A stretch of 64,000 nt of DNA from Zantedeschia hybrid cultivar. Its lineage: Eukaryota; Streptophyta; Magnoliopsida; Alismatales; Araceae. The DNA lies in NCBI GenBank assembly GCA_030544215.1, contig JARZZO010000013.1, positions 48,379,196-48,443,195 on the forward strand, written 5' to 3'. The translations under genes and the position numbers were made by a program. A model generated the notes under the pieces. That model saw only the letters and a program-made list of their open reading frames with translations, was not told the DNA's origin and did not search any database. Below are positions 35,637 through 45,620 of the stretch, piece by piece. The first letter of the stretch is position 1. Each line of letters opens with the position of its first letter.

Positions 35637-38618
35637 CTATCCAATCCCCAAGCGATTATGCACAAGACTCAGAGGGTGAGTCAGACATGTTGCAAAGGTG
35701 GGTCCTTGAGACAGAGACCCAATGATGGCAGAATTGCCCCAGGAGTGTGCTATGACCGGTGATAAAAGCCTGAGAAGGACAGGTGTGTGAAATAGCAAGG
35801 GAGTGAGGGCGGTGGATACCTGTTCATCCCTCACTAAGGAGGCTCCTTCTTGTTGAGTGGTTGGTTCATAAAACAGTAGTTGTATACCGAAATCTTCTGC
35901 ATCTTCCCTCTGAATTTCATTGATTGCTTCCTTCAACTCATCCTCAAGATAGTGTATCTTGAGTACCTCTTGATTTTCCTTCACAAAGTGATCTAAGATA
36001 CTCCATTTTCTTGATTCCTCAGTTGGTCTGGTTAGTATGTAACCCAATTCGAATCCTCCACTGGTCGGATTTTCAAAGATAGGTTCTTGAATTCCTTGCT
36101 CTTCCTTGCCTATCCCAGATCCCGAACTATACCCCATTTTGTCCATAAGCTGCCAACCTATGCTAGGCTGGGACTTGAGCTGAGAGTCAACCGATGAAAG
36201 GATGAGCTCTTCCCCTTTTCCAGGAGTGATCATGGATGGAATTTGTTCAGTCGAGACTAAATCCAAAGGCTCAAGATGGGGGGTACCCTTCATTTTGACA
36301 ATCTTCCCCTTGTATGGGAATTTATAGCACTGATGATTAGTGGAGGGCCCTCCCAGGGTCTGGTCCATCCAAGGCCTTCCCAAAATGGCGTTGTATATGG
36401 ACTTGACATCAAGGATGTAGAATTCAAAGATCAAGGCCACTGGGCCAATTTCCAGGTTCCCATTTGAGACCATCATGGAAGTAGACTCAATCTTCTCTGG
36501 ATCAATCCCTACTTTCTTGGGGGTCTTGAGTGGACAAACATTGATTGATGCCCCAGTATCCAACAGGATGGAGTCCAATGAGTGACCCTTGAGTGTTGGG
36601 GTCAAGTATGAGGGAAGGGATTGACATTCAGGGGGAGCTAGACTCTTATCTGCGAAGGGCATCGTAGGTGTCTGGGTGACTGAGAGAATGGCATTTGTGA
36701 GCCCCCTGACGGGAAGATCTTCATTGAGTGTAATGCGCTGGAGGAACTTGAACAATGTCTCCCTTTGTGTAGGAGATCTCCCAATCAACTTTAGGACTGG
36801 CATCTTAGCAGGAGTTTTCCCTAGATGCTGCAGGATGTCATACTTAGACAGATCTGAATCCTCTTGAGAGTCCAAGGGTTGACTTGTTGGGGGAATGATG
36901 CGATTTCTCAGTGTAACGCCAATCGGACTGGGGTCCACTGCCTGATCTGACTTTAGGGGTTGAACTGGTGGTGAATTCATTAGGCAGAATTGGGTTACAG
37001 GACCTGGCTTTGGTGTCGGACACAAGATGGATGGAGGAGGTTCTCTGATTGAAATTGAAGGAACTTGGACCAGAGTGACTGGGTTGATGGATGTTGGTTG
37101 TTCTCTAGGTCGTATCAAGACCAAAGGTTTGTCTTGGATGATAGTGGAGACTCCTTGCAACGGCTCTCTAGGTTTGGTCGTCCTATTAGGGCACTCACGC
37201 CATATCCCAACCTCTTCATACTCCCAGTGCTGTCCTCTGTGATCGACATTTGGTTCCAAATTTTTGACAAGGGTGCTCACCCTTTCTAGAGAGATAGATG
37301 GATCTTGGGCTACCTGATGAGAGGGTGGAGGGCCCTTGACTTCCAAGGTTTCAGCAACCTCTTTCATGTGCCCCCAATTGATCTTGGCACTGGAGAGAGG
37401 GGGAACTGCTGAATATGGTTTCTGATTGGATTGATTGTCTGATCTGGACATAGGACTGGGTAACCTAAAGGGCTGCCCCAAGGCACTCACCTGTTCATTG
37501 ATTGTCACTCCCTCTATTGGTGGAATCCTCTTACTTCTGTTCTGATTTTCAAAAAAGGATGGCAAAGTGGAACTCCAGATCTGAGATTGAACTACCCGAG
37601 CTCGATTATAAAGTTGTGCGAATGTGTGAAATTCGCTCAGCATGAGAATAGACCGAAGCTGCGGGGTAGCGTTATTGACTAGCATGGTGATAGCTTGAGA
37701 TTCGGGGATTTCCACTTCTGCCCTAGAGGCCATTGCCCTCCACCTGTTGGCAAAATACGTGAACTCCTCTTCAGGCTTCATCTTCTCCATCACAAGATCA
37801 AACAAGGTGGGAGGCATGGTTGTCATATAACTAAACTGAGTGATGAATTTTTCGGAGACCATATCAAAATTGATTAGGTCTGTGGCGGGCAAAGAAGAAA
37901 ACCATCTTAAGGCCTCACCTTCTAAGGATTTCTGGAACAGATGGACAAGGAGGACTCTGTCGTAGAGCCATTGATGGGAATCCATGAGGAAACTTGACAG
38001 GTGATCATGAGGGTCAGAGGTGCCATCATATTTCCTGTATTTGGGGGCTTTGAATCCTAGCAGAAAGTAGGCCGGAGGGAGCTTACAATAGCTTGAGAGA
38101 GAGTGCGGTTGTTTCAGGGTAAGTTTCTCGGCCATGAACTTACGCACATAGGTTTCAACCTCACTTTTGTGAATGAATTCTTTCTGCTCGGGAGGAGGTG
38201 TAGTTGGAGAGACTGGAATCGGCATGACAGGTGGAGTAACTGGAGTAGGAGTTGGCTGATTGATGCGAGTCTGAGCTCTGTTGGGAGATCCTTGGAAGTG
38301 AGTTCCCCGAGGAGTGGCATCTTGAGTTTTGCCACCAGAGGCCAACCGGATGAGTTGATCAGGAGTGTACCGTGATAATACGGCAGTAAGTTCCGGATCC
38401 TCACTTGGGTTTTGGAGGGTTCTGTTGGACATTATAAGGTCACTTTCTGAAGAAGATTCATCCAAGCACCTTCTCCTAAATTCCTCTCCAGGTGTTTGGA
38501 ACATGCCCACAAATGTTGGTTGTGGATCCTCTTCAATCTCGAACAGAGGGTTGTGTGTAACATTGTTGCCGAACTGGTCCATGTCATCATACACAGCATT
38601 GACATACATTCGGTTCAT
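35637..38618 (-). CDS. Gag-pro polyprotein with aspartic protease and G-patch, 993 aa
   Basis: An intact structural polyprotein, the only uninterrupted transposon ORF in the window. Residues 1-150 are variable and proline-rich. Residues about 190-330 are a Retrotrans_gag core (YRKYDGTSDPHDHL, EGEALRWFSSLP, EEFTYFANRWRAM) that would assemble particles. A retropepsin-like protease follows, with catalytic LLDTGAS at 685-691 and the flap-side AILGRPW at 744-750; it would mature the polyprotein. Residues about 820-843 look like a G-patch (GWQLMDKMGYSSGSGIG), a glycine-rich RNA-binding module found next to the protease in some retroelements. No CCHC knuckle is seen. The ATG at 38618 is the first in frame and lies about 530 bp downstream of the hairpin array. 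No RT follows, so mobility would need enzymes in trans. Intactness fits the young LTRs. Confidence 0.88.
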   Translation of the reverse strand: MNRMYVNAVYDDMDQFGNNVTHNPLFEIEEDPQPTFVGMFQTPGEEFRRRCLDESSSESDLIMSNRTLQNPSEDPELTAVLSRYTPDQLIRLASGGKTQDATPRGTHFQGSPNRAQTRINQPTPTPVTPPVMPIPVSPTTPPPEQKEFIHKSEVETYVRKFMAEKLTLKQPHSLSSYCKLPPAYFLLGFKAPKYRKYDGTSDPHDHLSSFLMDSHQWLYDRVLLVHLFQKSLEGEALRWFSSLPATDLINFDMVSEKFITQFSYMTTMPPTLFDLVMEKMKPEEEFTYFANRWRAMASRAEVEIPESQAITMLVNNATPQLRSILMLSEFHTFAQLYNRARVVQSQIWSSTLPSFFENQNRSKRIPPIEGVTINEQVSALGQPFRLPSPMSRSDNQSNQKPYSAVPPLSSAKINWGHMKEVAETLEVKGPPPSHQVAQDPSISLERVSTLVKNLEPNVDHRGQHWEYEEVGIWRECPNRTTKPREPLQGVSTIIQDKPLVLIRPREQPTSINPVTLVQVPSISIREPPPSILCPTPKPGPVTQFCLMNSPPVQPLKSDQAVDPSPIGVTLRNRIIPPTSQPLDSQEDSDLSKYDILQHLGKTPAKMPVLKLIGRSPTQRETLFKFLQRITLNEDLPVRGLTNAILSVTQTPTMPFADKSLAPPECQSLPSYLTPTLKGHSLDSILLDTGASINVCPLKTPKKVGIDPEKIESTSMMVSNGNLEIGPVALIFEFYILDVKSIYNAILGRPWMDQTLGGPSTNHQCYKFPYKGKIVKMKGTPHLEPLDLVSTEQIPSMITPGKGEELILSSVDSQLKSQPSIGWQLMDKMGYSSGSGIGKEEQGIQEPIFENPTSGGFELGYILTRPTEESRKWSILDHFVKENQEVLKIHYLEDELKEAINEIQREDAEDFGIQLLFYEPTTQQEGASLVRDEQVSTALTPLLFHTPVLLRLLSPVIAHSWGNSAIIGSLSQGPTFATCLTHPLSLVHNRLGIG

Positions 38619-39531
38619 TATGAAGCACAGACCCTAAATGATTTTATGTTCCACTTGAAATGTTTGCCAATGTTTTATGAAAGTTGGTTTCTAACAAATC
38701 AAGTTTAACCCTTAACGACCCTTCACTTTTCCAGAGCTTGTTCCACCAAAGTCCAATTAAGTGTCTTTAGATTTTGAAACAATTCACTAATTTCTCACAT
38801 AAACCCAAGGTTCCTACAGGGTGGTTTTAGGTACAACCTGCTCGGCGGCCAAGTGGGAATCCCTGGCTCGCGGAGACTGACGGAGGTTTCCAACAGAATA
38901 AGACTAGTCGCACCCGAGTGGGAATCCTCAGATGGAGAGTCAAACTCTGTGGGAGAGGTAACTAGAAGTGTGATGCCGGCTCTTCCTTAAGAACCCCTGC
39001 GGATAGCACCCTTGAACCAACCCCCAATCTAGCAGACAGAAAAGGAAAGAAAGACAAGAGAACGGTAAACAAAAAAGCAAACTAGAATCCGCAACAAATA
39101 AAAAAAGGACACTTAAAAATCAGAAAGCCAGAAAAGTCGGAGCCTGGACGGCAGGCTACCTGGCCGTCCTAGAGCCTGGACGGCCAGGCAGTCGGCCGTC
39201 CAGCCTGGGCTGGACGGCCAGGCACTTGGCCGTTCGGTCCACTGGACGGCCAGGCAGTTGGCCGTCCTGCCTGGACGGCCAGACGCTTGGCCGTCCTGGG
39301 ATCTGGACGGCCAGGTGCTTGGCCGTCCGGGCTGGGATGGACGGCCAGGCACTTGGCCGTCCGGTCCACTGGACGGCCAGGTACTTGGCCGTCCGGTCTG
39401 GGCGGCCAAGCGCTTGGCCGTTCAGGACACTGGGCGGCCAAGTGCTTGGCCGTCCACAGGAACTCTTGTATTTTAAGTTGTCTTACCTGCGCGGCGAGCA
39501 AGAGAGTGTCCCACCGTGATCGCCAAAGGGC
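38619..39531 (-). promoter_or_regulatory. 5' leader of the gag-pro element with primer-binding site
   Basis: In minus sense the 5' LTR ends at 39532. After six bases a primer site reads TGGCGATCACGGTGGGAC (39525-39508), complementary to a tRNA 3' end of the form ...TCGCCA, probably tRNA-Arg as in Tat/Ogre elements (the tRNA identity is inference). The leader then runs through a ten-hairpin array (39455-39146) to the gag ATG at 38618. Confidence 0.65.
39146..39455 (-). repeat. Ten-unit hairpin array in the retroelement leader
   Basis: Ten units of 24 bp with consensus GGACGGCCA + 6 nt + TGGCCGTCC: a 9-bp stem with a 6-nt loop. Units start near 39146, 39179, 39213, 39244, 39272, 39304, 39339, 39371, 39400 and 39432. 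Spacers are 4-10 nt and variable. Loops vary (GGCACT, GGTGCT, AGCGCT and similar) while stems are mostly kept; two units have GGGCGGCCA. Because each unit is self-complementary, both strands read open. It would fold as a row of stem-loops in the element RNA. Function unknown. Confidence 0.92.
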
Positions 39532-41176
39532 TGTAGGCGCCCGGAACGTCCCCCGCCGCGGCTGCGGGCTTCGGGCGAGGGTTCCTCTCCGTTCGTCTTA
39601 GCACTGTGGCGATTTAAAGGGGGTTAGAAATAAAGGATGTGATCGCCAGGAGCATTACCTTACGGTCCCTGTGCTCCGCAGGATGGTGGGGATGTGATCG
39701 CGTTTTGTGGGAGCGGGAGATGCTGGTTCCTCCTTCTCTTCCTCCGGCCGGCCAGAGGAGGAGAGCTCGGTAGTGCACGCGCAGAATCTGGTAAGAGCCC
39801 CTGAAAAGAAAAGACAGACAAAGAAAAGACAATAACCCAATTAGAACTGTGACATGTAGGATCCGTTCATGCAAACATAAAAAATAACTAAAATTAGAGG
39901 GAAACGCACCGGATGGGTGTTTGGGAGGGAAGGTGACCATATGTTATGGCCACCCACCTCCCGATTTTTGTTTGGAACCTCTGGGGGTAAAAGGTGCTAA
40001 GTCATCCTAGGATGTATGCATGCAGATAAGTGCTCGTGTATGAAGAGTGAAATGATGTGTTGAAGGTAAAAGAGAGTGAAAGAGAGAGGATGTTACGGCA
40101 TTGATGGAAATTGGAAATGCAATGAAGTGAAAAAGGTGAAACAGTAAAAGAGGGTTAGGAAGACAAGCCCATTTGGAGTGACGTTCCTCCTGAAACAGCC
40201 TTCTGACTCTTTGCCCGCTCAACTCCTCAAAGCCGACCCGTTCCGAGAAAGAGACTCCTTCTTAATCCCTCCTCCAACCAACCCCCCCAACCTCTCTGCT
40301 CGAGGGAACCTGGGGGGTTTAAATAGATGAAGGAAAAAATAGGAGGAAATAGGGGTCTAAATCCCCGTAAATCACCCTTCGACCAATAGGGAGTGGTCAA
40401 GGGTCGGAGGTAGTGGACGAGGCAGTCGCCGGAGTGGGGAGTGGTCGGAGTGGTGGGGAACGAGGGCGGAGAGTGGAGGAGATCGTGGGGAAGACGGAGT
40501 CAAGGGGGTGGTTAAGGAGTGGACGGCCAGGTGACGTGCCTTCCATTCTTGTGGTGGAAGGCGGCCCGACTGGCCTTCGAAGGGGGTGGAAGGCGAGGGG
40601 TGGCCTTCGAAGGTGGTGGAAGGCAAGGGGTGGCCTTCGAAGGAGGTGGAAGGCAAGGGGTCGGCCTTCCACGGAAAGGTGGTAAAAAGTGAAAAAGTTG
40701 GCTAAAAAGGTGGAAGGCAAGGGGCTGGCCTTCGAAGGTGGTGGAAGGCGGGGGGTGGCCTTCGAAGGAGGTGGAAGGCAAGGGGCTGGCCTTCCACGAA
40801 AAGGTGGTAAAAAGTGTAGAAGGGTGGAAGGCAAGGTGGATGGCCTTCGAAGGTGGTGGAAGGCGGGGGGTGGCCTTCGAAGGGGTTGGAAGGCGGACTG
40901 GCTGGCCTTCCACGAAAAGGTGAAAAAGGGTGGCCAAAAGGGTGGAAGGCAAGGTGGGTGGCCTTCGAAGGGGGTGGAAGGCGAGGGGTGGCCTTCGAAG
41001 GGGGTGGAAGGCGGACTGGCTGGCCTTCCACGAAAAGGGTGGCTAGAGTCGGGATTTGGTTAATGGGCCTAGCTGGTAGTGGGCTGAGATGGCTGAAATG
41101 AGGGGATTTTGGTGATGAAGGGCTAATGATGGGTTGGGTTCATGACCAAAAGGGTGGTCCAAAATCGGTGTCTACA
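39532..41176 (-). repeat. 5' LTR of the gag-pro element (minus sense)
   Basis: Same length (1,645 bp) as the other LTR. By eye the differences are at positions equivalent to 31629, 32242, 32399 and 32793 of the left LTR. The thirteen-unit hairpin block array is at 40554-41031 and falls upstream of the TATA-like site, that is, in U3. Confidence 0.93.
40318..40326 (-). promoter_or_regulatory. Candidate TATA box of the gag-pro element LTR
   Basis: Minus-strand CTATTTAAA followed by CCCCCC and, about 30 bases on, CTCGAGCAGAGAGG. It sits about half-way along the LTR in the orientation of gag-pro, as expected at a U3/R boundary. The equivalent site in the other LTR is 32146-32154. Confidence 0.5.
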
Positions 41177-42055
41177 GTGGGGTGACGCTTAGAGAGAGGG
41201 TCATCTGGTGTACCCCAGGGTATAGCTAGTACCGCTGTGGGAGTAGTACATTCGGAGTGTCACTCGTGCTGGAGGAAGTAGAACCACCTAGAGCTAGACA
41301 GGCCGGAGTAGCCAGCGCGTTATCCGATGGGTTGTTGTTTGGTCCCAACGGGTCGGTGTTTTTCACGTTCAGCCGCGTGCTTTGTGTGTTTAGCCGAGAC
41401 GTTAGTTGTAGACTCCGTTGTGGGGTGGTTTCAGAGTTGTGCATGCTACATTTATGAATGCATGTGTTTTATATCGAAATTTGGGAATCTTTGGGAGTTG
41501 TGTTTATTGCTTTATTTATTTAAATTGTCTATATTTGTGTTGTTGCACTTGTGGGTGCGTGAGTGGGTGGTGGGGATCGATGGATCCCTACTGAGTCCAT
41601 TTCGATGAGACTCACCCTTGCGGTTTTCAGGTGAGGGTTCCATGCAAGCGTAGCGTGGAGGCTGTTGTCTCGGGTCGCGCGCCAGCAACCACTGTTCCGG
41701 AGTATGCCCCGATGTAGTTGTTATTTTCCTTTTAGGCCTGTACGTTTAATTATTTCTTTTCAGTTGGAATATGTAATTATTTGCTGAGTCGAGTCGAATT
41801 GTAATAATTTTTAATTTTTACACTTCCTTTACAATTCGATGTGATGTGGAATGTTTATCTTAGTTTATCATTTATTTTCCAGACTTATCGAGATCCTAGA
41901 TTGGCTCCAAATTTTAATGATTCGGTACCCATTTAGTAATCGGATCCCCGATGGCTACTTTAAGGTTAATTGCCCCAACAAGCAAGAAAATAAGGGTGAA
42001 AATAAATATCTAGGAAATAGAGGAACTGGAAAGACAGAATTTATCGGCATGATAT

Positions 42056-45000
42056 AATGCAATGCTGCCTTGACTAATTCAAATGATTGGTGGGTCGACT
42101 CTGGTGCTACTCGGCATATCGCAAAGACAAAGAAAGAATTTGTGTCGCTAAAGAAGCTCAATGCTGGAGAATAAAGAGTGTACATGAAAATAACACCTAG
42201 TTCGATATGGAAGGAGTTGAAACTTATCGGCTGGATCTTGGAGATAACATTATGGTTCTCAAAGATGTGTTTTATACACTTAAAATCTGACGGAACCTGA
42301 TCTCTGTACCGGCACTAATGAAGAAAGGTCTTGAAGTAAGGTTCTACAATCAAAGGATATCAATAGGGAAAGATAAGAAAGTACTTGCTATGGAAAATTT
42401 TATTTTTAAGCATGATTTATTTTATATCCCTGTAATTGACAATAAAAATAATAACATATAAGTTTTTTAGTATTCCTTGTATGCTTTATCAGCATGTGAT
42501 CTAAGTATTCCTTGTGTGCTTTATCAGCATGTGATCTATGGCATTTTAGATTGGGACATGCTAGAAATATATCTAAAATAGAATAAATGATAAAATTGAA
42601 TATGATATCGGGATTGAACAAGGCAGAGTTTTCACCTTGTGAACATTCTTTAGTCGAAAAAATGACTAAGATGCCCTTCTCGGTAGGACATAGATTACAA
42701 AAACTATTAGAGTTGGTCTACTCAGATATTTGTGGCTCTCTAAGTAAAAAGACATATAATAATAAGGAATATTTCATAACTTTCATAGATTATTAGTCTA
42801 AGTTTGCCTATGTTTAATTAATCTCTGCAAAGTCAGAAGCATTTAATTACTTCAAGAAATATAGAATGGAAGTAGAAAGACAACTTGGAAGGAATATAAA
42901 GGTGTTAATGACTGATAGATGTGGGGAATATAACTCAAGAGAATTTGAGTTATATTGTGAAGAACGTGGAATTAAAAGACATGTAACAATGCCTTTTATG
43001 TCACAATAAAATAGTGTGGCAGAAAAAAAAAATAGAACATTTATGAATGCATTTAAATATGTTATCGCATTCAAGTCTCCCTAAAAATTTATAGAGAGAG
43101 GCATTGCTTACGGCAAACTATATCTTGAATAAAATTCCCACTAAGTCTGTTAAGAGCACACTTTGTGAATTATGGAATGTGAGGAAATCACATTTGAGTC
43201 ATCTTAAGTGGATGTCGATGGCCCATGTTCTTATTCCAAGTCAATTTAGAGATAAGTTGGAATCTAAGACTCTTAAATGCAGATTTATAAGATATTGCGA
43301 CAAATCATTTGGATATAGATTTTTCTATAAGGAGAAAATGATCATTGAATATAGGGATGCAACATTTTAAAAAAAATTGAGGAAGAGGAACCTCATGAAA
43401 ATGAGAAAGAACATATGCTTGTAATAGATGATGACTATTACAATGATATCCCTAGAAATGATCAAGAAATTGAGGAAGTACCTTAACCAGAAATGGAAAA
43501 TAAGCAGAATTCTATGAATGAATCACAATTTGATATACCTGCAGTTGGCAACAAAAGAACTAGAACTCCACCTATATAGATGGATGATTATTATTTGTAC
43601 TCATGTAAATCTTCATGTCTAACAATAGACATAGATGAGGAAAATCATATAGATCCCGTGAATTATAATAATGCGATGAAATCGCAGGAATAAGATTTGT
43701 GGCTAGAAGCCATAAAGGAAGAAATGAACTCCATAAAAAGTAATGGAGTATGGGAACTATATGATTTACCTAAGAATAGAAAGGCTATTGGGTGCAAATG
43801 AGTATTCAAGAAAAAGATTCGTGCGGATGGATTGATTGATAGATTCAAAACCCAGTTAGTTGCCAAATGTTATAATCAGAAAGCAGGTATATATTTTTAA
43901 GAAACATATTATCCAATAGCTAAGTTTGTATTTATAAGAATTATCTTGACTATTGTTGCATATCTTGATCTGGAATTGTTTCAGATAGATGTCAATACTG
44001 CATTCTTTAACGGAGAGTTAAAGGAAGACATATACATGCAACAGCCTGAAGAATTTTAGGAGGAAAGCCAAGAGGAAAGGGTATGCAAGTTAAATAAGTC
44101 TATATATGGTTTGAAATAATCTTATAGACAATGATATCTCAAATTTCACGAGACAATTATTCAACTTGAGTTTGTTGTAAATAAGTTAGATAATTGTGTA
44201 TATGTCATGAAAAGTGAGAGCAATTATACCATATTATCCTTATATGTGGATGATATTTTGTTCGTTGGAAATGACATGGAAATGTTAAATAAAATCAAAT
44301 CAGAATTAAGTGAAAAATTTGAAATGAAAGACATGGGTGATGCATCCTATGTTCTTGGTGTACAAATCCTAAGAGATAGAAAGTTTAGAATATTAAATAT
44401 AAATCAAGAAAAATATTTACGGTTTGTACTCAAAAAATTCGGAATGCATAACTGTAATCCGACACCTATACCGTTAGTTTATAGAAAACGGTTAGGAAAA
44501 GAACAATGTCCTGGAAAGGGACATAGTCCGCTCAAGATGTCATATGCTGAAGCAGTTGGAAACTTGATGTATGCAATGATGAATACGAGACATGACATAG
44601 CATACGCAGTAAGCTTGGTAAGTAGATATCAAGTAACCATGGCCTAACACATTGGGAAGCTGTTAAAAGGATAATGAAATATATAAAAGGAACTTTGTAC
44701 CACAAATTAGTTTATCAAACTGATATACTTGAAGTATTTGGTTATTCAGATGCAGATTTTGGAGGAGATAAAGATGACGGAAAGTCTATGTCGGAACACT
44801 TGTTCATCTTTGATGGTGCAGCTGTTTCTTGAAGTAGTAAGAAATAAAGATGTGTTGCAAGATACACATAGAAATGTGAGTATGTTGCATGTAACATGGC
44901 TACTACTTATGCAGTTTGGATAAGACGATTTTTGACATATTTAAATCTTAACTTAGTAGAAGGACCAATTAAGATTTATTGTGATAATCAGGCGGCAATT

Positions 45001-45180
45001 AGTTTAATTAATAGTGGAGCGAATAGCTCAAGAGAAAAACATATATAAATTCAATATCATTATATACGTGATATTGTGTAAAAAGAAGAAATAAATGTGA
45101 CTTATATTCCCACTAGTAATATGATTGCGGATCCGTTGACAAAAAATATACCGATAGAAAGTTTTATCTAACATGTAAGT
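42056..45180 (+). pseudogene. Copia pol: protease, integrase, RT, RNase H
   Basis: Protease: WWVDSGATRHIAKTKKEF near 42090. Integrase: LELVYSDICGSLSKK near 42708, EYFITFIDY near 42769, and a D,D-35-E-like stretch (VLMTDRCGEYNSREFE at about 42903). Reverse transcriptase: FQIDVNTAFFNGELKEDIYM near 43980 and the catalytic YVDDILFVGN near 44244. RNase H: GYSDADFGGDK near 44742, IYCDNQAAISLI near 44976 and IADPLTKNIP near 45126. The order protease-integrase-RT-RNase H is diagnostic of Ty1/copia. More than twenty stops and several frameshifts are visible, making it the most decayed coding region in the window. Confidence 0.9.
42468..42537. repeat. Local tandem duplication of about 34 bp
   Basis: AGTATTCCTTGTATGCTTTA continuing to TCAGCATGTGATCTA is repeated at once with one difference (GTATGC/GTGTGC). 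It is a private duplication in the decaying copia pol. Confidence 0.75.
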
Positions 45181-45349
45181 TTGATGAGACTTGAGAATGT
45201 ATAAATCAAGAAATATTTTCATGAATAATGAAAATAATGATACATTTCACGTATAGTAGAAATGTGTCGAAAAAAATAGAATATTAATAAATCTTACGGA
45301 TAGTGGGAGTGTATTCAGAATTATTTGGTCTTGGTGACCAAGTAAGAGA

Positions 45350-45615
45350 TGTTAGAATGTGATGACCACCAAACTCACTAATGACGGGAGTTCATCCTTA
45401 TCATGTGGGATTCAAAATTCAAATAGATGGACTTGGTCTCTCACGTTCACGAAATGGCAGAGACGGTTCCGAGGAGGGAGCATAAATAGTTAACGGAAAA
45501 ACCTCTATAAATAAGAAATCAAGGTGAAATAGAAGTCCTACCTTAGGTTAACCATCAGAGCCCACATTCCTCTGTTGTTCTTTCTCTCTTCTCTCTCTCT
45601 TCGAGCGATCTAACA
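45350..45615 (+). repeat. Copia 3' LTR
   Basis: 266 bp, TGTTAGAATGTGATGACC...GAGCGATCTAACA, with perfect TGTTAGA/TCTAACA ends and a TATA-like CCTCTATAAATAAG near 45500. Followed by TSD ATACT. It contains about 130 bp missing from the 5' LTR. Confidence 0.88.
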
Positions 45616-45620
45616 ATACT

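Larger units (their letters stand above)
31360..41176 (-). mobile_element. Young non-autonomous LTR retrotransposon encoding only gag-pro
   Basis: A complete 9,817-bp element with two 1,645-bp LTRs (31360-33004 and 39532-41176). It has a perfect TSD, GTGGG (31355-31359 and 41177-41181). In its own minus-strand sense: 5' LTR, primer site 39525-39508, leader with a hairpin array, one intact 993-aa gag-pro ORF, a 2.6-kb non-coding region with an A-rich run, a polypurine tract (GGAGGGG, ending 33005) and 3' LTR. No reverse transcriptase, RNase H or integrase is present. By eye the LTRs differ at four positions, so insertion is very recent. The LTR start TGTAGACACC and a primer site ending in TGGCG resemble the Tat/Ogre branch of Ty3/gypsy. 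It fits the class of terminal-repeat elements that carry gag and borrow pol. Confidence 0.92.
30064..41949 (-). mobile_element. Solo LTR X, copy B, inverted, split by the young gag-pro element
   Basis: The forward strand begins TGTAAGGATTGAGG, the reverse complement of the end of copy A, and runs to ...AATCGGATCCCC, matching the start of copy A minus its first 20-odd bases. Homology is continuous across 30064-31359 and 41182-41949 once the 31360-41176 element is removed. It interrupts the copia gag zinc knuckle. I could not read a clean TSD, in keeping with a small deletion at the right end. Hairpin clusters lie at about 30274-30306 and 30908-31138. Confidence 0.8.
29305..42055 (+). pseudogene. 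Copia gag, split at the zinc knuckle by solo LTR X copy B
   Basis: The ATG at 29305 starts MASKLIASELAKLDKLN. One TGA interrupts near 29380. The frame then runs through a UBN2/Retrotran_gag-type region (VIKEKYDTKPEVNIQLLL, ILNSLPHSLDMATTTL) at 29521-29913, with a stop near 29911. The CCHC knuckle is cut in half: its first half (CYGCGR) ends at about 30060 and its second half (GYFKVNCPNK) resumes at about 41950. Everything between is inserted DNA. The histidine of the knuckle is replaced by tyrosine on the resumed side. Confidence 0.88.
15523..45615 (+). mobile_element. Ty1/copia retrotransposon, degenerate, with nested insertions
   Basis: A single copia element spread over 30 kb. Its outer boundaries share a perfect 5-bp TSD, ATACT, at 15518-15522 and 45616-45620. 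Order: 5' LTR 15523-15655, primer site 15657-15669, leader 15670-16138 and 28489-29304, gag 29305-30060 plus 41950-42055, then protease, integrase, RT and RNase H at 42056-45180, and 3' LTR 45350-45615. The gag-protease-integrase-RT-RNase H order is that of Ty1/copia. With the insertions removed the element would be about 5.9 kb, normal for copia. Numerous stops and frameshifts make it inactive. It ends 1.0 kb upstream of the SAM-domain gene ATG. Confidence 0.9.

Noticed and set aside
39146..39455. CRISPR-like array of regularly spaced palindromic repeats
   Set aside because: Spacers are only 4-10 nt and there is no cas gene. The context is a plant retrotransposon leader.
39113..39601. Several overlapping ORFs on both strands rich in Ala-Trp-Pro-Ser / Gly-Arg repeats
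   Set aside because: They are produced by a stop-free palindromic hairpin array; every frame on both strands is open, and the region is the leader of a retroelement.
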